This document shows, piece after piece, positions 1 to 8,096 of a stretch of DNA of 37,161 bases. Numbering within the stretch: position 1 is the first letter of the stretch; each line of letters starts with the position of its first letter. This stretch comes from Spirochaetia bacterium (GTDB lineage: Bacteria > Spirochaetota > Spirochaetia > Treponematales > Treponemataceae): assembly GCA_900769975.1 (NCBI GenBank), contig CAAGIR010000186.1:1-37161 (forward strand), read 5' to 3'. The translations under genes were made by a program, and so were the position numbers. The notes below the pieces were generated by a model, which was not told the DNA's origin, did no database searches, and saw nothing but the letters and a program-made list of their open reading frames with translations.

Positions 1-76
1 AACCGCATTTTCCCTGCTCGTATTTTCCTACAACTTGCAACTTGAAGTCAATGCTGTAGATTTGATTTTTTCCCAT
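1..76 (-). CDS. IS3-family transposase OrfA, 5' end only (runs off the window)
   Basis: Reading leftwards from an ATG at 74-76, the first 25 codons begin MGKNQIYSIDFKLQVVGKYE. This is the usual N-terminal start of the helix-turn-helix OrfA protein of IS3-family elements (IS150-like subgroup), which binds the terminal repeats and is normally extended by frameshifting into the DDE transposase OrfAB. A GGAGG ribosome binding site lies just upstream, and the element's terminal repeat follows at 93-119, so the gene is oriented inward from that end. The rest of the element lies outside the window, so I cannot say whether it is intact. Confidence 0.75.
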   Translation of the reverse strand, partial: MGKNQIYSIDFKLQVVGKYEQGKCG

Positions 77-92
77 ATTTTACACCTCCGTG

Positions 93-119
93 GGTGTCCT
101 AATTTATGGGGTCAGTTCA
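93..119 (-). mobile_element. Terminal inverted repeat of the IS3-family element
   Basis: Read on the minus strand this begins TGAACTGACCCC and continues through an A/T-rich stretch into GGACACC. This matches the common pattern of IS3-family ends (TGAACTGACCCC...GTTGGACA). It lies 17 bp upstream of the orfA start codon, as expected for the left end of such an element. The IS boundary is therefore at about 119, and the chromosome-like DNA of the window starts at 120. The other end is not visible, so a target duplication cannot be tested. Confidence 0.75.
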
Positions 120-488
120 TGGAATGAGGAAGAGGTGGCGGGGGACAGACCTGGAATGTTAAAACGGGGACAGACCTAGAGTGGAAACAAGGTCTGTCCC
201 TGTTTGGTGTGGGAAGATCATTTGCCAGGTGGGTGTGGGGTGTGCAAGGTTTTTGCGATGCGGCGTGCCGAGGCTTGAACAGGCCTGCGTCAGCAGGAGT
301 CGCAACTATGACACGAAATGGCTGGGGTATTTATGTTAGAAAGGTGATTTTTTGTTTCGTGGCATAGTTATCGACCGAGCCGAAAAGGCGAGCTGTGAAA
401 GGCGACTGGGAAAGGATTTGTTCGCTGAGAAAAAAATGGTGGGCGGTGGACACTTTTATATTATTGAAATTTATGGTAAATTTGAGGT
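120..488 (+). repeat. SVR dispersed repeat copy 1 with GGTCTGTCCC tags (intergenic, before miaB)
   Basis: This gene-free stretch holds three 10-bp tags (reverse orientation at 142-151 and 167-176, forward at 191-200) and one copy of the dispersed SVR element at about 221-410. The variable stem is CCTGC (284-288), loop gtca, GCAGG (293-297). The second stem, which in most copies is GTCGC-tt-GCGAC, is opened here by an inserted long hairpin: AACTATG and CACGAAA (304-318) pair with TTTCGTG and CATAGTT (355-369), flanked by GTCG (299-302) and CGAC (372-375). The conserved end GGCGACTGGG is at 401-410. No convincing promoter for miaB was found in 411-488. Confidence 0.8.
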
Positions 489-2012
489 ATGACTTACTTT
501 TTTGAAACTTATGGTTGTGAAATGAATATTGCGGAATCGGCGGCGGTGGAGCAACTTTTGATTGCGAGGGGCTGGAACAAGGCGGTTTCGGCTCAGGTGG
601 CTGATTTGGCGATTATTAATACTTGTTCTGTTCGTGAGACTGCGGAAAACAGGATTATGGGGCGTCTGGGGTGGTTTAGTGGTCTGAAGGCGGTGCGCGA
701 AAAGAAAATTGGTGCAAAAACGAAGCTTCTGGAAGAGGCGGTGGAATTTGTAAAGGATGGTGCGAAACCGTTGACGCTGGTGGTGATGGGGTGCATGGCG
801 GAAAGGCTTTTGAAGGATTTTCAGAAGAATTATCCGTTTGTGGATTATGTTGTGGGGACTTACGCTAAGCATCATTTTGGGGAGATTATTTCGGCGATTG
901 AGGAAGGTCGCAAGCCTTTTGATATTGACGATTCTGATGTGTATAAATTTGCGTCTGTGTCTGCGGAGCCTGGGGCTTTTTCGACTTTTGTTCCGATTAT
1001 GCATGGGTGTAATAATTTTTGTTCTTATTGCATTGTTCCGTATGTGCGTGGGCGGGAAATCAGTCGTCCTGTGAATGAAATTCTTGCGGAACTGGACGTT
1101 CTGAGCAAAATGGGTGTCCTGGAAATTTGTCTTATCGGGCAGAATGTGAATTCGTATCATGGGAAACTGAACGGTGGTGATTCTGTGGTGACTGATGTTG
1201 CTAGTGGGACTAAAATTTCTGGCACTTCTGAAGTTTCTGGTGATTTTGTGGTGACTGGTACGAGTACCGAGGTGGCTGGCGAGTGTGGCGGTGGTGCTGG
1301 CGTTGTGAGAAATCCTGATGATGTGGTTTTTGCCGAACTTTTGCAGATTATTGCCAATCATTTAAAAGCGACTGAATCTTCTATTAAATGGGTGCGTTTT
1401 ATGTCTTCGCATCCTAAGGATTTTACTGATGATGTTATAGAAGTTATTGCACGTGAAGAAGTGTTGTGCCGTCATATTCACTTGCCGGTGCAGCATGGTT
1501 CGAACGCTGTTTTGCAAAAGATGAACCGCAAGTATACTCGTGAGCATTATCTTGAACTGGTAGAAAAAATTAAATCGAAAATTCCTGATGTTTCTTTGAC
1601 TACTGATATTATGATGGGATTTCCAGGCGAAACTGAGCAGGATGTAAATGATACTTTGGATTTGATGGAGAAGGTTTGTTATGAATCTGCTATGATGTAT
1701 TATTATAATCCTCGTGAAGGGACTCCAGCTGCAAAAATGGAACAGCTTCCTGTTGAAATACGTAAGGAAAGGCTTCAGAAGGTGATTGATTTGCAGCTTA
1801 TTCATACTCACAGGCAGATGAGCGCTCGTGTGGGTAAAACTGTTATGGTTCTTGTGGAAGGCGTAAGTCGGGATGATAAAACTGAACTTTTGGGACAGAC
1901 TGAACAGCACGAAAAAATTGCGTTTAAAGCTGATAAATCGAATATCGGGCATTTTGTGAAGGTGCGAATTACGGAACTGAGCGGTAACACTTTCAGGGGT
2001 GAAAAAATCTAA
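489..2012 (+). CDS. miaB: tRNA-2-methylthio-N6-dimethylallyladenosine synthase (MiaB)
   Basis: MiaB is a radical-SAM methylthiotransferase that adds a methylthio group to i6A37 in tRNAs reading UNN codons, using two 4Fe-4S clusters. The three N-terminal cluster cysteines are C10, C46 and C102. The radical-SAM CxxxCxxC motif is C174, C178, C181. A C-terminal TRAM-like domain ends the protein. At 507 aa it is longer than usual (about 440-475) because of a Gly/Ser/Thr/Val-rich insertion at about residues 229-276, inside the radical-SAM domain. The ATG at 489 gives the canonical N-terminus, but the only Shine-Dalgarno-like GAGG (484-487) is 1 nt away, so the start is supported by homology rather than by the ribosome binding site. 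Confidence 0.95.
   Translation: MTYFFETYGCEMNIAESAAVEQLLIARGWNKAVSAQVADLAIINTCSVRETAENRIMGRLGWFSGLKAVREKKIGAKTKLLEEAVEFVKDGAKPLTLVVMGCMAERLLKDFQKNYPFVDYVVGTYAKHHFGEIISAIEEGRKPFDIDDSDVYKFASVSAEPGAFSTFVPIMHGCNNFCSYCIVPYVRGREISRPVNEILAELDVLSKMGVLEICLIGQNVNSYHGKLNGGDSVVTDVASGTKISGTSEVSGDFVVTGTSTEVAGECGGGAGVVRNPDDVVFAELLQIIANHLKATESSIKWVRFMSSHPKDFTDDVIEVIAREEVLCRHIHLPVQHGSNAVLQKMNRKYTREHYLELVEKIKSKIPDVSLTTDIMMGFPGETEQDVNDTLDLMEKVCYESAMMYYYNPREGTPAAKMEQLPVEIRKERLQKVIDLQLIHTHRQMSARVGKTVMVLVEGVSRDDKTELLGQTEQHEKIAFKADKSNIGHFVKVRITELSGNTFRGEKI
1173..1316 (+). repeat. In-frame low-complexity insertion within miaB
   Basis: About 48 codons rich in Gly, Ser, Thr and Val interrupt the MiaB radical-SAM domain after the conserved LIGQNVNSY segment. 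The insert has an internal near-repeat: GDSVVT at residues 230-235 and GDFVVT at 251-256, a 21-residue (63-nt) period, which suggests growth by tandem duplication. The reading frame stays open and the conserved family sequence resumes afterwards (VVFAELLQ), so the gene is probably functional with a surface loop here. Confidence 0.65.
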
Positions 2013-2098
2013 TATGCTGGTTTTTTTTGTGCTTTATGAGATAGATTTATTATATATATAGATAATTTTTTATGAATGTTTTTTTGTGGAGGTGCGGT

Positions 2099-2548
2099 AT
2101 GATTTTTACTTTGATTGTTTTTCTTTTGATTGTTGTTTTTATGGCTTTTTTTATCGGGAAAAATTTGCAGAATGTTTGTACGCTGTGGCTTTTTAAAACA
2201 TTTGAAAATATTCCTACTTCTGTTCTTGTCCTGCTTTCTTTTGCGGCAGGGATTGTTTTCTGTATTCTGATTATCCTTATTATGAAATTTAAAAGGACTT
2301 TTTCTGATTCTCAGTCTGATTCTGATGATAAAAAGGCTGCGAAGTTTGTTCAAAATTCCGACTCTGTAAAAACTGAAAAAAAAGATAAGACTGAAAGTAA
2401 ACTTAAAAAAATCAAAGAAAAAGTTAAAAAAGTGAGTAAAAAAGATAAAAAAACAGATGGTATTTCTGACAATTCTACTGTAATTAATGACGGTGGCCTT
2501 TTAAAAAAGGCAGAAGAAGTGGTAAATGTCGAAAACCACAAAAATTAA
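2099..2548 (+). CDS. Small membrane protein with LapA-like (DUF1049-type) N-terminus and lysine-rich tail
   Basis: I start this 149-aa protein at the ATG at 2099, because a strong GGAGG (2088-2092) sits 6 nt upstream; an ATG at 2072 has none. Two transmembrane segments (about residues 1-20 and 39-62) flank a short loop. The pattern resembles the LapA/DUF1049 family, known in proteobacteria for envelope assembly. The last 85 residues are polar and very lysine-rich, probably a cytoplasmic coiled or disordered tail. It lies between miaB and a SPOR-domain gene on the same strand, which points loosely to an envelope role. The family match is by pattern only; the function is unknown. Confidence 0.6.
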   Translation: MIFTLIVFLLIVVFMAFFIGKNLQNVCTLWLFKTFENIPTSVLVLLSFAAGIVFCILIILIMKFKRTFSDSQSDSDDKKAAKFVQNSDSVKTEKKDKTESKLKKIKEKVKKVSKKDKKTDGISDNSTVINDGGLLKKAEEVVNVENHKN

Positions 2549-2654
2549 AAAAATTGGGTGGGCATTTGAGGGCGGGCTGCTTTGGCCTTGTTTAATGTGC
2601 TCAAATCTGGTTTGGGAGAAGTTGGATTTTAATTTTGGGAGAAATGTAATTTTA

Positions 2655-3719
2655 ATGAAGAAAAGTCTTTTATTTTTGTCATGTTTTCTTTTTGCGCAGG
2701 TTTTGTTCTGTGCTGATTTAAGTGCAAAATTTGTGACTGTTGAGGCGGCGAAAAAGGATACGGTTGAAGAATCTATTGATTATCTGTCAAAACAGGTTAA
2801 ACAAATTGATAATCCTGCTGAAAAACGTGCTGTTTATGTTTTTCTAGCGTCGCTTCAGGAACAGCTTTCTCTTTTTGATGATGCACAAAAGTCTTATGCT
2901 CAGGCGGCGGCAATTTCTGCTGGTGATGCACAGGGAATGCCAAAAAAAAGCAACGAACAGATTGTTTTGGATGCGGTTCGTTGTGCTTTGAGTGCAGGCG
3001 ATTATGTTACGGCTGACAGTTATCTGAATTCGGCGGTTCGTAATTCAAAAAATGAAGACATTCAGGCGATGATTAAGTTGTACTCGCAGTGGAGTGAATT
3101 GTGTAAGGCTGATTCTACAGAAGATTTGGTTGAACCTGTTTTGATGCTTGAAGCGTATTCAAAAATGGATTCTATGAAGTCTGTAAAAGCAGCTGTTTTA
3201 CTTACTTTGTGGTATATTACTGGTGAAAAATTGTATGAAAATCAGATTCTGTCTGCTTTTCCTGATTCTGTGGAAGCTGGCATTGTGAAAGGTGACGTTC
3301 AGCTTTTGCCGACTCCGTTCTGGTTTTTTGTTCCCAAAACGGGAGAAGCGGTGCAAGGGACAGGAACTTTTCCTTCTTCTGATTATTCTGATTCTGTGCA
3401 GGCAAATGAAAAATCCGCCTCTGCTAAAACGGTTTCTTCTGCGAAAAGTTCAAATCAAAAGGATGCGGTAAAATCGTCAGTTCAGTCTGATGAAAATAAT
3501 GTGAAATTTTCTAAATGGCAGCTTGGACTGTTCAGGACAGAAAGTAATGCAAAATTATTGATGGAAGAAGTCTGTGCAAAAGGTTTTGATGCTTACATCA
3601 CTTCTGAAAAACGTGCGAGCGGTACAACTTATTATATTGTGCTTGTTCGCGAAGATAAAAACGGTAATGTGGCTGAACGTTTGCGTAGTGCTGGTTATGA
3701 TTGTTATGCTGTAGAATAA
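2655..3719 (+). CDS. Secreted TPR-like protein with C-terminal SPOR domain
   Basis: Starting at the ATG at 2655 gives 354 aa with a clear signal peptide (MKKSLLFLSCFLFAQ, cleavage near residue 20). The frame is open back to 2526, but the extra 43 residues overlap the upstream gene and lack signal character. GGGAG at 2637-2641 is a serviceable, rather distant ribosome binding site. After the signal comes a helical TPR-like region, then a Ser/Lys-rich linker, then about 70 C-terminal residues (WQLGLFRTESNAKLL to the end) with the SPOR fold pattern. SPOR domains bind denuded glycan strands in septal peptidoglycan, so a periplasmic cell-wall or division role is likely. ettA follows 19 nt downstream. 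Confidence 0.75.
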   Translation: MKKSLLFLSCFLFAQVLFCADLSAKFVTVEAAKKDTVEESIDYLSKQVKQIDNPAEKRAVYVFLASLQEQLSLFDDAQKSYAQAAAISAGDAQGMPKKSNEQIVLDAVRCALSAGDYVTADSYLNSAVRNSKNEDIQAMIKLYSQWSELCKADSTEDLVEPVLMLEAYSKMDSMKSVKAAVLLTLWYITGEKLYENQILSAFPDSVEAGIVKGDVQLLPTPFWFFVPKTGEAVQGTGTFPSSDYSDSVQANEKSASAKTVSSAKSSNQKDAVKSSVQSDENNVKFSKWQLGLFRTESNAKLLMEEVCAKGFDAYITSEKRASGTTYYIVLVREDKNGNVAERLRSAGYDCYAVE

Positions 3720-3738
3720 AAAGGAGGTCACTGTAAAT

Positions 3739-5475
3739 ATGGCTAAAACATTTGATGACAAAAAAATCATCTATACTATGGATAGAGTTACTCGCTCTTA
3801 TGGAACAAAAGTTGTATTAAAAGATATAAGCATTTCGTATTATTATGGTGCGAAAATTGGGGTGATTGGTCCAAATGGTTCTGGTAAATCATCACTTTTT
3901 AAGATTCTGGCTGGAATTGATAAGGATTTTGCAGGGGAAACTACTCTGGCACCTGGTTATACAATCGGATATCTTGAACAGGAGCCGCAGCTTGAATCTG
4001 GCAAAACTGTTATGGATATTGTAAAGGAAGGTGTTAAGCCGATTACTGATTTGCTTGCCGAATTTGACCAGATTAATGAAGCATTTGGTGATCCTGATGC
4101 TGATTTTGATAAACTTTGTGCCCGTCAGGGTGAAGTTCAGGAAAAACTTGATGCGATGGATGCCTGGAATTTGGATAATAATCTGGAACTTGCAATGGAA
4201 GCGTTGCGTTGTCCTCCTGCTGAACAGGTGGTCGATGTGCTTTCTGGTGGTGAACGCCGTCGTGTTGCTCTTTGTCGTTTACTTTTGCAGAAGCCTGATA
4301 TTTTGCTTTTGGACGAACCTACAAACCATCTGGATGCTGAAACTGTTGCATGGCTTGAAAAACATCTGCAGGATTATCTTGGAACTGTAATTGCTATTAC
4401 GCATGACCGTTACTTTTTGGATGATGTTGCAGGCTGGATTCTGGAACTGGATCGTGGCGAAGGTTATCCTTTTAAGGGTAATTATTCTTCATGGCTGGAA
4501 CAGAAAAATGCCAGACTTGCTTTGGAAAGTAAAAACGAAAGTTTAAGACAGAAAGAAATTCAGCGTGAATTGGAATGGATTCATATGGGCGCAAAAGGTC
4601 GTCAGGCAAAACATAAGGAGCACATTACTCGCTATAACGAACTGATGGCTCAGGAATCTAAAAAGCAGCTTAAAGATACGCAGATTTCTATTCCTGCTGG
4701 TCCTCGTCTGGGTGGTCAGGTAATTGATATTGAAAATCTGACAAAATCTTTTGGTGATAAACTTTTATTTGAAAATCTGAATGTTCATATTCCTGCTGGT
4801 GCTATTATCGGAATTGTTGGTCCGAACGGTGCTGGTAAAACAACTTTGTTTAAAATGATTGTTGATGCAGCTGGTCTTGAAGGCGGTGAAAAACCTGATT
4901 CTGGAAGTATTAAAATCGGGCAGACTGTAAAACTGGTTTATGTTGATCAGATGAGAAGTGGTCTGGATATGAACAAGACTGTTTACGAAACTTTGGGAGA
5001 TGGCGGTGATCTGGTAAAACTGGGAGCTGTCGATGAAAAAGGTCGTGCTTTGGAAGGTGGAGTTCGTGAAGTTAATGCCCATGCTTATTGCGGATGGTTT
5101 AATTTTAGTGGTGCTGATCAGAATAAAAAGGTGAGCGTGCTTTCTGGTGGTGAGCGTAACCGTTTAAATCTGGGAATGATGCTAAAAGAAAGTGGAAATG
5201 TCCTGCTTTTTGACGAACCTACAAACGATTTGGATGTGGAAACTGTTCGTGCTTTGGAAGAAGCGCTTGAAGATTTTGCAGGTTGTGCGCTTGTTGTGAG
5301 TCATGACCGCTGGTTTTTGGACAGAGTGTGTACGCATATTCTTGCATTTGAAAATAATTCAGAAGTACGTTATTTTGAAGGTAACTGGTCTGAATATGCT
5401 GAATGGAAGATGAAAGAATTCAGTGAAGATGCTGGTGTGCCAAAACGTACGGTTTACAGAAAACTTTCCAGATAA
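3739..5475 (+). CDS. ettA: ABC-F ATPase, energy-dependent translational throttle protein EttA
   Basis: This soluble twin-ATPase binds the ribosomal E site and couples the first elongation steps to the cell's energy state. The 578 residues contain two ABC cassettes: Walker A at 44-51 and 361-368, signature LSGGE at 168-172 and 468-472, and Walker B DEPTN at 192-196 and 492-496. The EttA-type arm lies between the first Walker A and signature (about 105-160), and a basic helical linker at 245-325 joins the cassettes. There are no membrane segments. An AAGGAGGT ribosome binding site at 3720-3727 fixes the start. Length and motifs fit EttA better than Uup or the antibiotic-protection ABC-F proteins. 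Confidence 0.93.
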   Translation: MAKTFDDKKIIYTMDRVTRSYGTKVVLKDISISYYYGAKIGVIGPNGSGKSSLFKILAGIDKDFAGETTLAPGYTIGYLEQEPQLESGKTVMDIVKEGVKPITDLLAEFDQINEAFGDPDADFDKLCARQGEVQEKLDAMDAWNLDNNLELAMEALRCPPAEQVVDVLSGGERRRVALCRLLLQKPDILLLDEPTNHLDAETVAWLEKHLQDYLGTVIAITHDRYFLDDVAGWILELDRGEGYPFKGNYSSWLEQKNARLALESKNESLRQKEIQRELEWIHMGAKGRQAKHKEHITRYNELMAQESKKQLKDTQISIPAGPRLGGQVIDIENLTKSFGDKLLFENLNVHIPAGAIIGIVGPNGAGKTTLFKMIVDAAGLEGGEKPDSGSIKIGQTVKLVYVDQMRSGLDMNKTVYETLGDGGDLVKLGAVDEKGRALEGGVREVNAHAYCGWFNFSGADQNKKVSVLSGGERNRLNLGMMLKESGNVLLFDEPTNDLDVETVRALEEALEDFAGCALVVSHDRWFLDRVCTHILAFENNSEVRYFEGNWSEYAEWKMKEFSEDAGVPKRTVYRKLSR

Positions 5476-5481
5476 TTTTTA

Positions 5482-6595
5482 TCAAAAAGTAAGTTGAATT
5501 TCAAAATGTAATCCTGTTAATAAAAAATTTGTGATGGAATAAGCATTGCCGTTATTTGTTTGATTGAATTTTCATTTGAAAACAGAACGGGAACAGGAAA
5601 TGCTTTTTTCAGAACGATTTTTATATTGGCAGGATTTGTTTTTTTTGATGAAAATTTGTAAGAAAAATTAAAAGACGGATAAAGGAGTAGCAAAGAATCA
5701 TATTTTCATAATTTTGGGAAATCTGCTTTCTGAAAAACAACGTATCAATGTTGAGAAAAAGGTTTTCGTTTATATTCAAATAAGGAAAATATAAAACGTC
5801 AAATGTATAATCACAGAAAAAATGTCCGTTTTGTGATGAAATTTTATATTTTGTGCCTAGTCCTAAAATTAATATTTTGTCTAACGCTTATAAATTCAAA
5901 CTGAAAAAATCTGAAACGGCGTTTATATGACCTTCTGTGTATAATCCGCCCAGCCAGTAAATAAAATTGCCAGAAAATATGTCAAAATCATTTTTATATC
6001 CCAGCAGAAATTCATTTTGATGTCCTTGCGATTGGATTTGAAATGAAGTGTTGGACAAAACTTGTAAATCAAAATAAGAATACTGAAAAATAAAACTGCC
6101 CAAAGGTGAATCGAACAATGTGCCAAAAGATAAAATCAGCGGGATATTTGGTACTATATTGTATGCATAAACATTTCCTTTACTAACTGTAAGCAACCCG
6201 ATAGAAAAAAACGGACATCAATTTGTTGTATCTGAAATTTTAATATTAATTCCCTGTGTCTGTAAAAACGATTTGATGGAATTAAACGAAACAAAATTTG
6301 TAATTTTAAGCGAATCTGAAAAAAGCAAAAATGTATTTGAAAATAATTTGTGCTGTTTAATTGGAAAATAAATATGATTTGTGAGCAGAGATGATGAAAA
6401 AGCGGCATTTTGAAAAGTGCTTTGAAGTGCGGAATAATTTATTGTCCATCCTATTGTGGGATTTGCTTTTTTATCTTGAAGTTCAAGCAAAAATGAATTG
6501 GAAAAAACGCTGGCATTTTGTAAATTATCCTGAGCGTGTACGGTAAATATAAGAAAAAAATGAACGTATAAATCAAATGGCTGAAATAGCGCCAT
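5482..6595 (-). pseudogene. Decayed gene for a probable outer-membrane beta-barrel protein
   Basis: One minus-strand frame reads through from 6595, with a signal-like start (FFLIFTVHAQ), but is broken by TGA at 6218-6220 and TAA at 5888-5890. The text resumes in the same frame after each stop. Around 5660-5680, next to an A/T homopolymer, it shifts frame (continuing SSKKTNPANIKIVLKKAFPV), and near 5555 it shifts again, ending NFLLTGLHFEIQLTF at the TGA 5482-5484. Alternating hydrophobic residues, aromatics and a C-terminal Phe are typical of beta-barrels; the exact family is not recognised. The first 11 codons (MALFQPFDLYV) come from the adjacent repeat, so the true 5' end was replaced. Confidence 0.65.
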
Positions 6596-6855
6596 TTGAT
6601 TTAACTTAGAGTTTCGCCAGAAACTCTGTTATTGGACTGTTCGCGAAGTTGCGAACGCAATTGCAATCCTCGAAAGTTGAAACTTTCTGCGGTGTGCAAT
6701 TTTAAGGAACGTATAAATCAAATGGCTGAAATAGCGCCATTTGATTTAACTTAGAGTTTCTGGCGAAACTCTGTTATTAAAATGTTCGCGAAGTCGCGAA
6801 CGCAATTGCAATCCTCGAAAGTTGAAACTTTCTGCGGTGTGCAATTTTAAGGAAC
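6562..6855. repeat. Tandem pair of 145-bp multi-hairpin repeats
   Basis: Copy 1 starts at 6562 and copy 2 at 6707, period 145 bp, ending at about 6855. Each copy carries a series of hairpins: AAATGGC/GCCATTT; AGAGTTTC-loop-GAAACTCT (6608-6627 and 6753-6772); GTTCGC/GCGAAC (6639-6656); GAAAGTT/AACTTTC. The four-base loop of the second hairpin is gcca in copy 1 and tggc in copy 2, its exact reverse complement, so that hairpin is inverted between copies. A 15-bp fragment (AACGCAATTGCAATC, 6654-6668 and 6799-6813) recurs at 15908-15922. Confidence 0.85.
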
Positions 6856-6925
6856 AATAAAAAATAGCATTTTTTTTGGAGGAAAATTATTTTATGGGGT
6901 TTCATAAAAGTAACAATCTCCGTTT

Positions 6926-7483
6926 TTATAAGACTACTTCGCCCTGACGTAAAACTTTTACAATCCCTTTTTCCAGCGTGATTAGTGTTGACGGTAATGC
7001 TCCTTTTTTTTCGCCATCGTCTACTATTATATCTACTTCGTTTTCAAAAGTGTTTTTGATTGCCTGCGGAGTTTCCAAAATAGGACATCCGCTTTTGTTT
7101 ACGCTTGTACTAAAAATGGGAGAATTGCTTTGCTTTATGATGTTTCGAAGCCAGTCGTCTTTTGGGCAGCGAAAAGCCGTTGTTTGGGCGAAATTTGTTT
7201 TGTCGTGAACGATGATTGTTAACGCTCCAGGCCATTTTTTGATGATTTCGGGTGGAATAAAATCGTCTGTATAATTAAAAATGTCTTCTGGTTCGGCAAT
7301 CAGCTGAATGAAAGGCTTGTTTTCGTCACGACCTTTAATTTGTCTGATTTTCTTATCGGTTGATGAATTGACAATTCCGCTAAAACCGTAAACGGTGTCA
7401 GTAGGAATAATTACAATTCCGCCTTTTTGCAAAATTTGTGACGTAAGGTGTGCTGAATTTTCATCTTTTTTTGAAATTATCAT
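6926..7483 (-). CDS. tsaC: L-threonylcarbamoyladenylate synthase (Sua5/YciO/YrdC family)
   Basis: TsaC/Sua5 makes threonylcarbamoyl-AMP from threonine, bicarbonate and ATP, the first step of t6A37 formation in ANN-decoding tRNAs. The 185-aa length fits a short TsaC-like protein without the Sua5 C-terminal domain. Family signatures are present: IPTDTVYG near the start, KGRDENKPF with the conserved Lys and Arg, PGALT, and STSVNKSG. An AGAGGAAA ribosome binding site precedes the ATG at 7481-7483. It is the last gene of a four-gene minus-strand run, 17 nt after the phosphatase gene. YciO-like paralogues of unknown function cannot be fully excluded. Confidence 0.85.
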   Translation of the reverse strand: MIISKKDENSAHLTSQILQKGGIVIIPTDTVYGFSGIVNSSTDKKIRQIKGRDENKPFIQLIAEPEDIFNYTDDFIPPEIIKKWPGALTIIVHDKTNFAQTTAFRCPKDDWLRNIIKQSNSPIFSTSVNKSGCPILETPQAIKNTFENEVDIIVDDGEKKGALPSTLITLEKGIVKVLRQGEVVL

Positions 7484-7500
7484 TTGTTTCCTCTGGATTT

Positions 7501-8094
7501 TTACAAAATATTCTGCCAGTTTTTTCCATCAAAAGAGTAAATCGCTTCTTCGCAATTTTCTTTTAATCCTTTTCCCCAAAACTGGTCAATTCCATGGTTT
7601 TCCAGATAACAAATCATGCTCGCAATTAACGCACCATGTGCTACAATCATATAGCAGCCATTCGGATTTTCGTGAAATTTTGGTTCAATTACAGTTTGTA
7701 TGAATTTTTTTGTTCTCTGGCAAATTTCTTCAAAACTTTCACCGCCTTTTGGTGGAACATATTTTTGCGGTTCAGAAAAAAAGTATTTTCGTGGAGTTTC
7801 GGTGACAAAAAAATCTTCTGTAAGGCTTCCTTCCATTTCGCCAAACGCAATTTCTGTGAGCAAATCATTTTTGATAATCTGGATATTCCTGTTGCCACGA
7901 ATTAAATTTGCTGTTTCGTACGCTCGGCTTAAAGGCGATGAATAAATGCAGTCAAAAAATGTGTTTTCCAATTTTTCGCCAAGTTTTCCTGCCATACTGC
8001 GTCCCTGGCTGTTTAATTCAATGTCAATTCTGCCTTGAAAACGATTTTGCGCATTCCAGTCTGTTGTTCCATGTCTGACAATGTAAAGTTTCAT
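7501..8094 (-). CDS. Histidine phosphatase family protein (phosphoglycerate-mutase-like)
   Basis: This 197-aa protein begins with the RHG motif (R7 H8 G9), where H8 is the phosphorylated catalytic histidine. A second conserved histidine lies in MIVAHGALI, with the conserved SSPLSRAYETA segment between them. The family covers cofactor-dependent phosphoglycerate mutases and many small-molecule phosphatases (CobC-like, broad-specificity). The length and short loops suggest a phosphatase rather than a mutase, and the substrate cannot be read from the sequence. Its start codon lies 2 nt after the stop of the upstream gene, whose last bases (ATAAGG) act as the ribosome binding site, so translation is probably coupled. 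Confidence 0.85.
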   Translation of the reverse strand: MKLYIVRHGTTDWNAQNRFQGRIDIELNSQGRSMAGKLGEKLENTFFDCIYSSPLSRAYETANLIRGNRNIQIIKNDLLTEIAFGEMEGSLTEDFFVTETPRKYFFSEPQKYVPPKGGESFEEICQRTKKFIQTVIEPKFHENPNGCYMIVAHGALIASMICYLENHGIDQFWGKGLKENCEEAIYSFDGKNWQNIL

Positions 8095-8096
8095 GT

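Noticed and set aside
2526..2654. Upstream extension of the SPOR-domain protein to the ATG at 2526
   Set aside because: It overlaps the upstream gene, and the residues do not look like a signal or conserved domain. The ATG at 2655 gives a clean signal peptide.
4031..4390. Alternative-frame open frames within ettA, glgP, glgX, era and other genes
   Set aside because: They are all nested in well-supported genes and lack start signals or family features.
6894..6947. A 17-codon open frame (MGFHKSNNLRFYKTTSP) with GGAGG upstream
   Set aside because: It overlaps the 3' end of the TsaC gene on the other strand and has no other support. The ribosome-binding-site-like run may be chance in an A/G-rich stretch.
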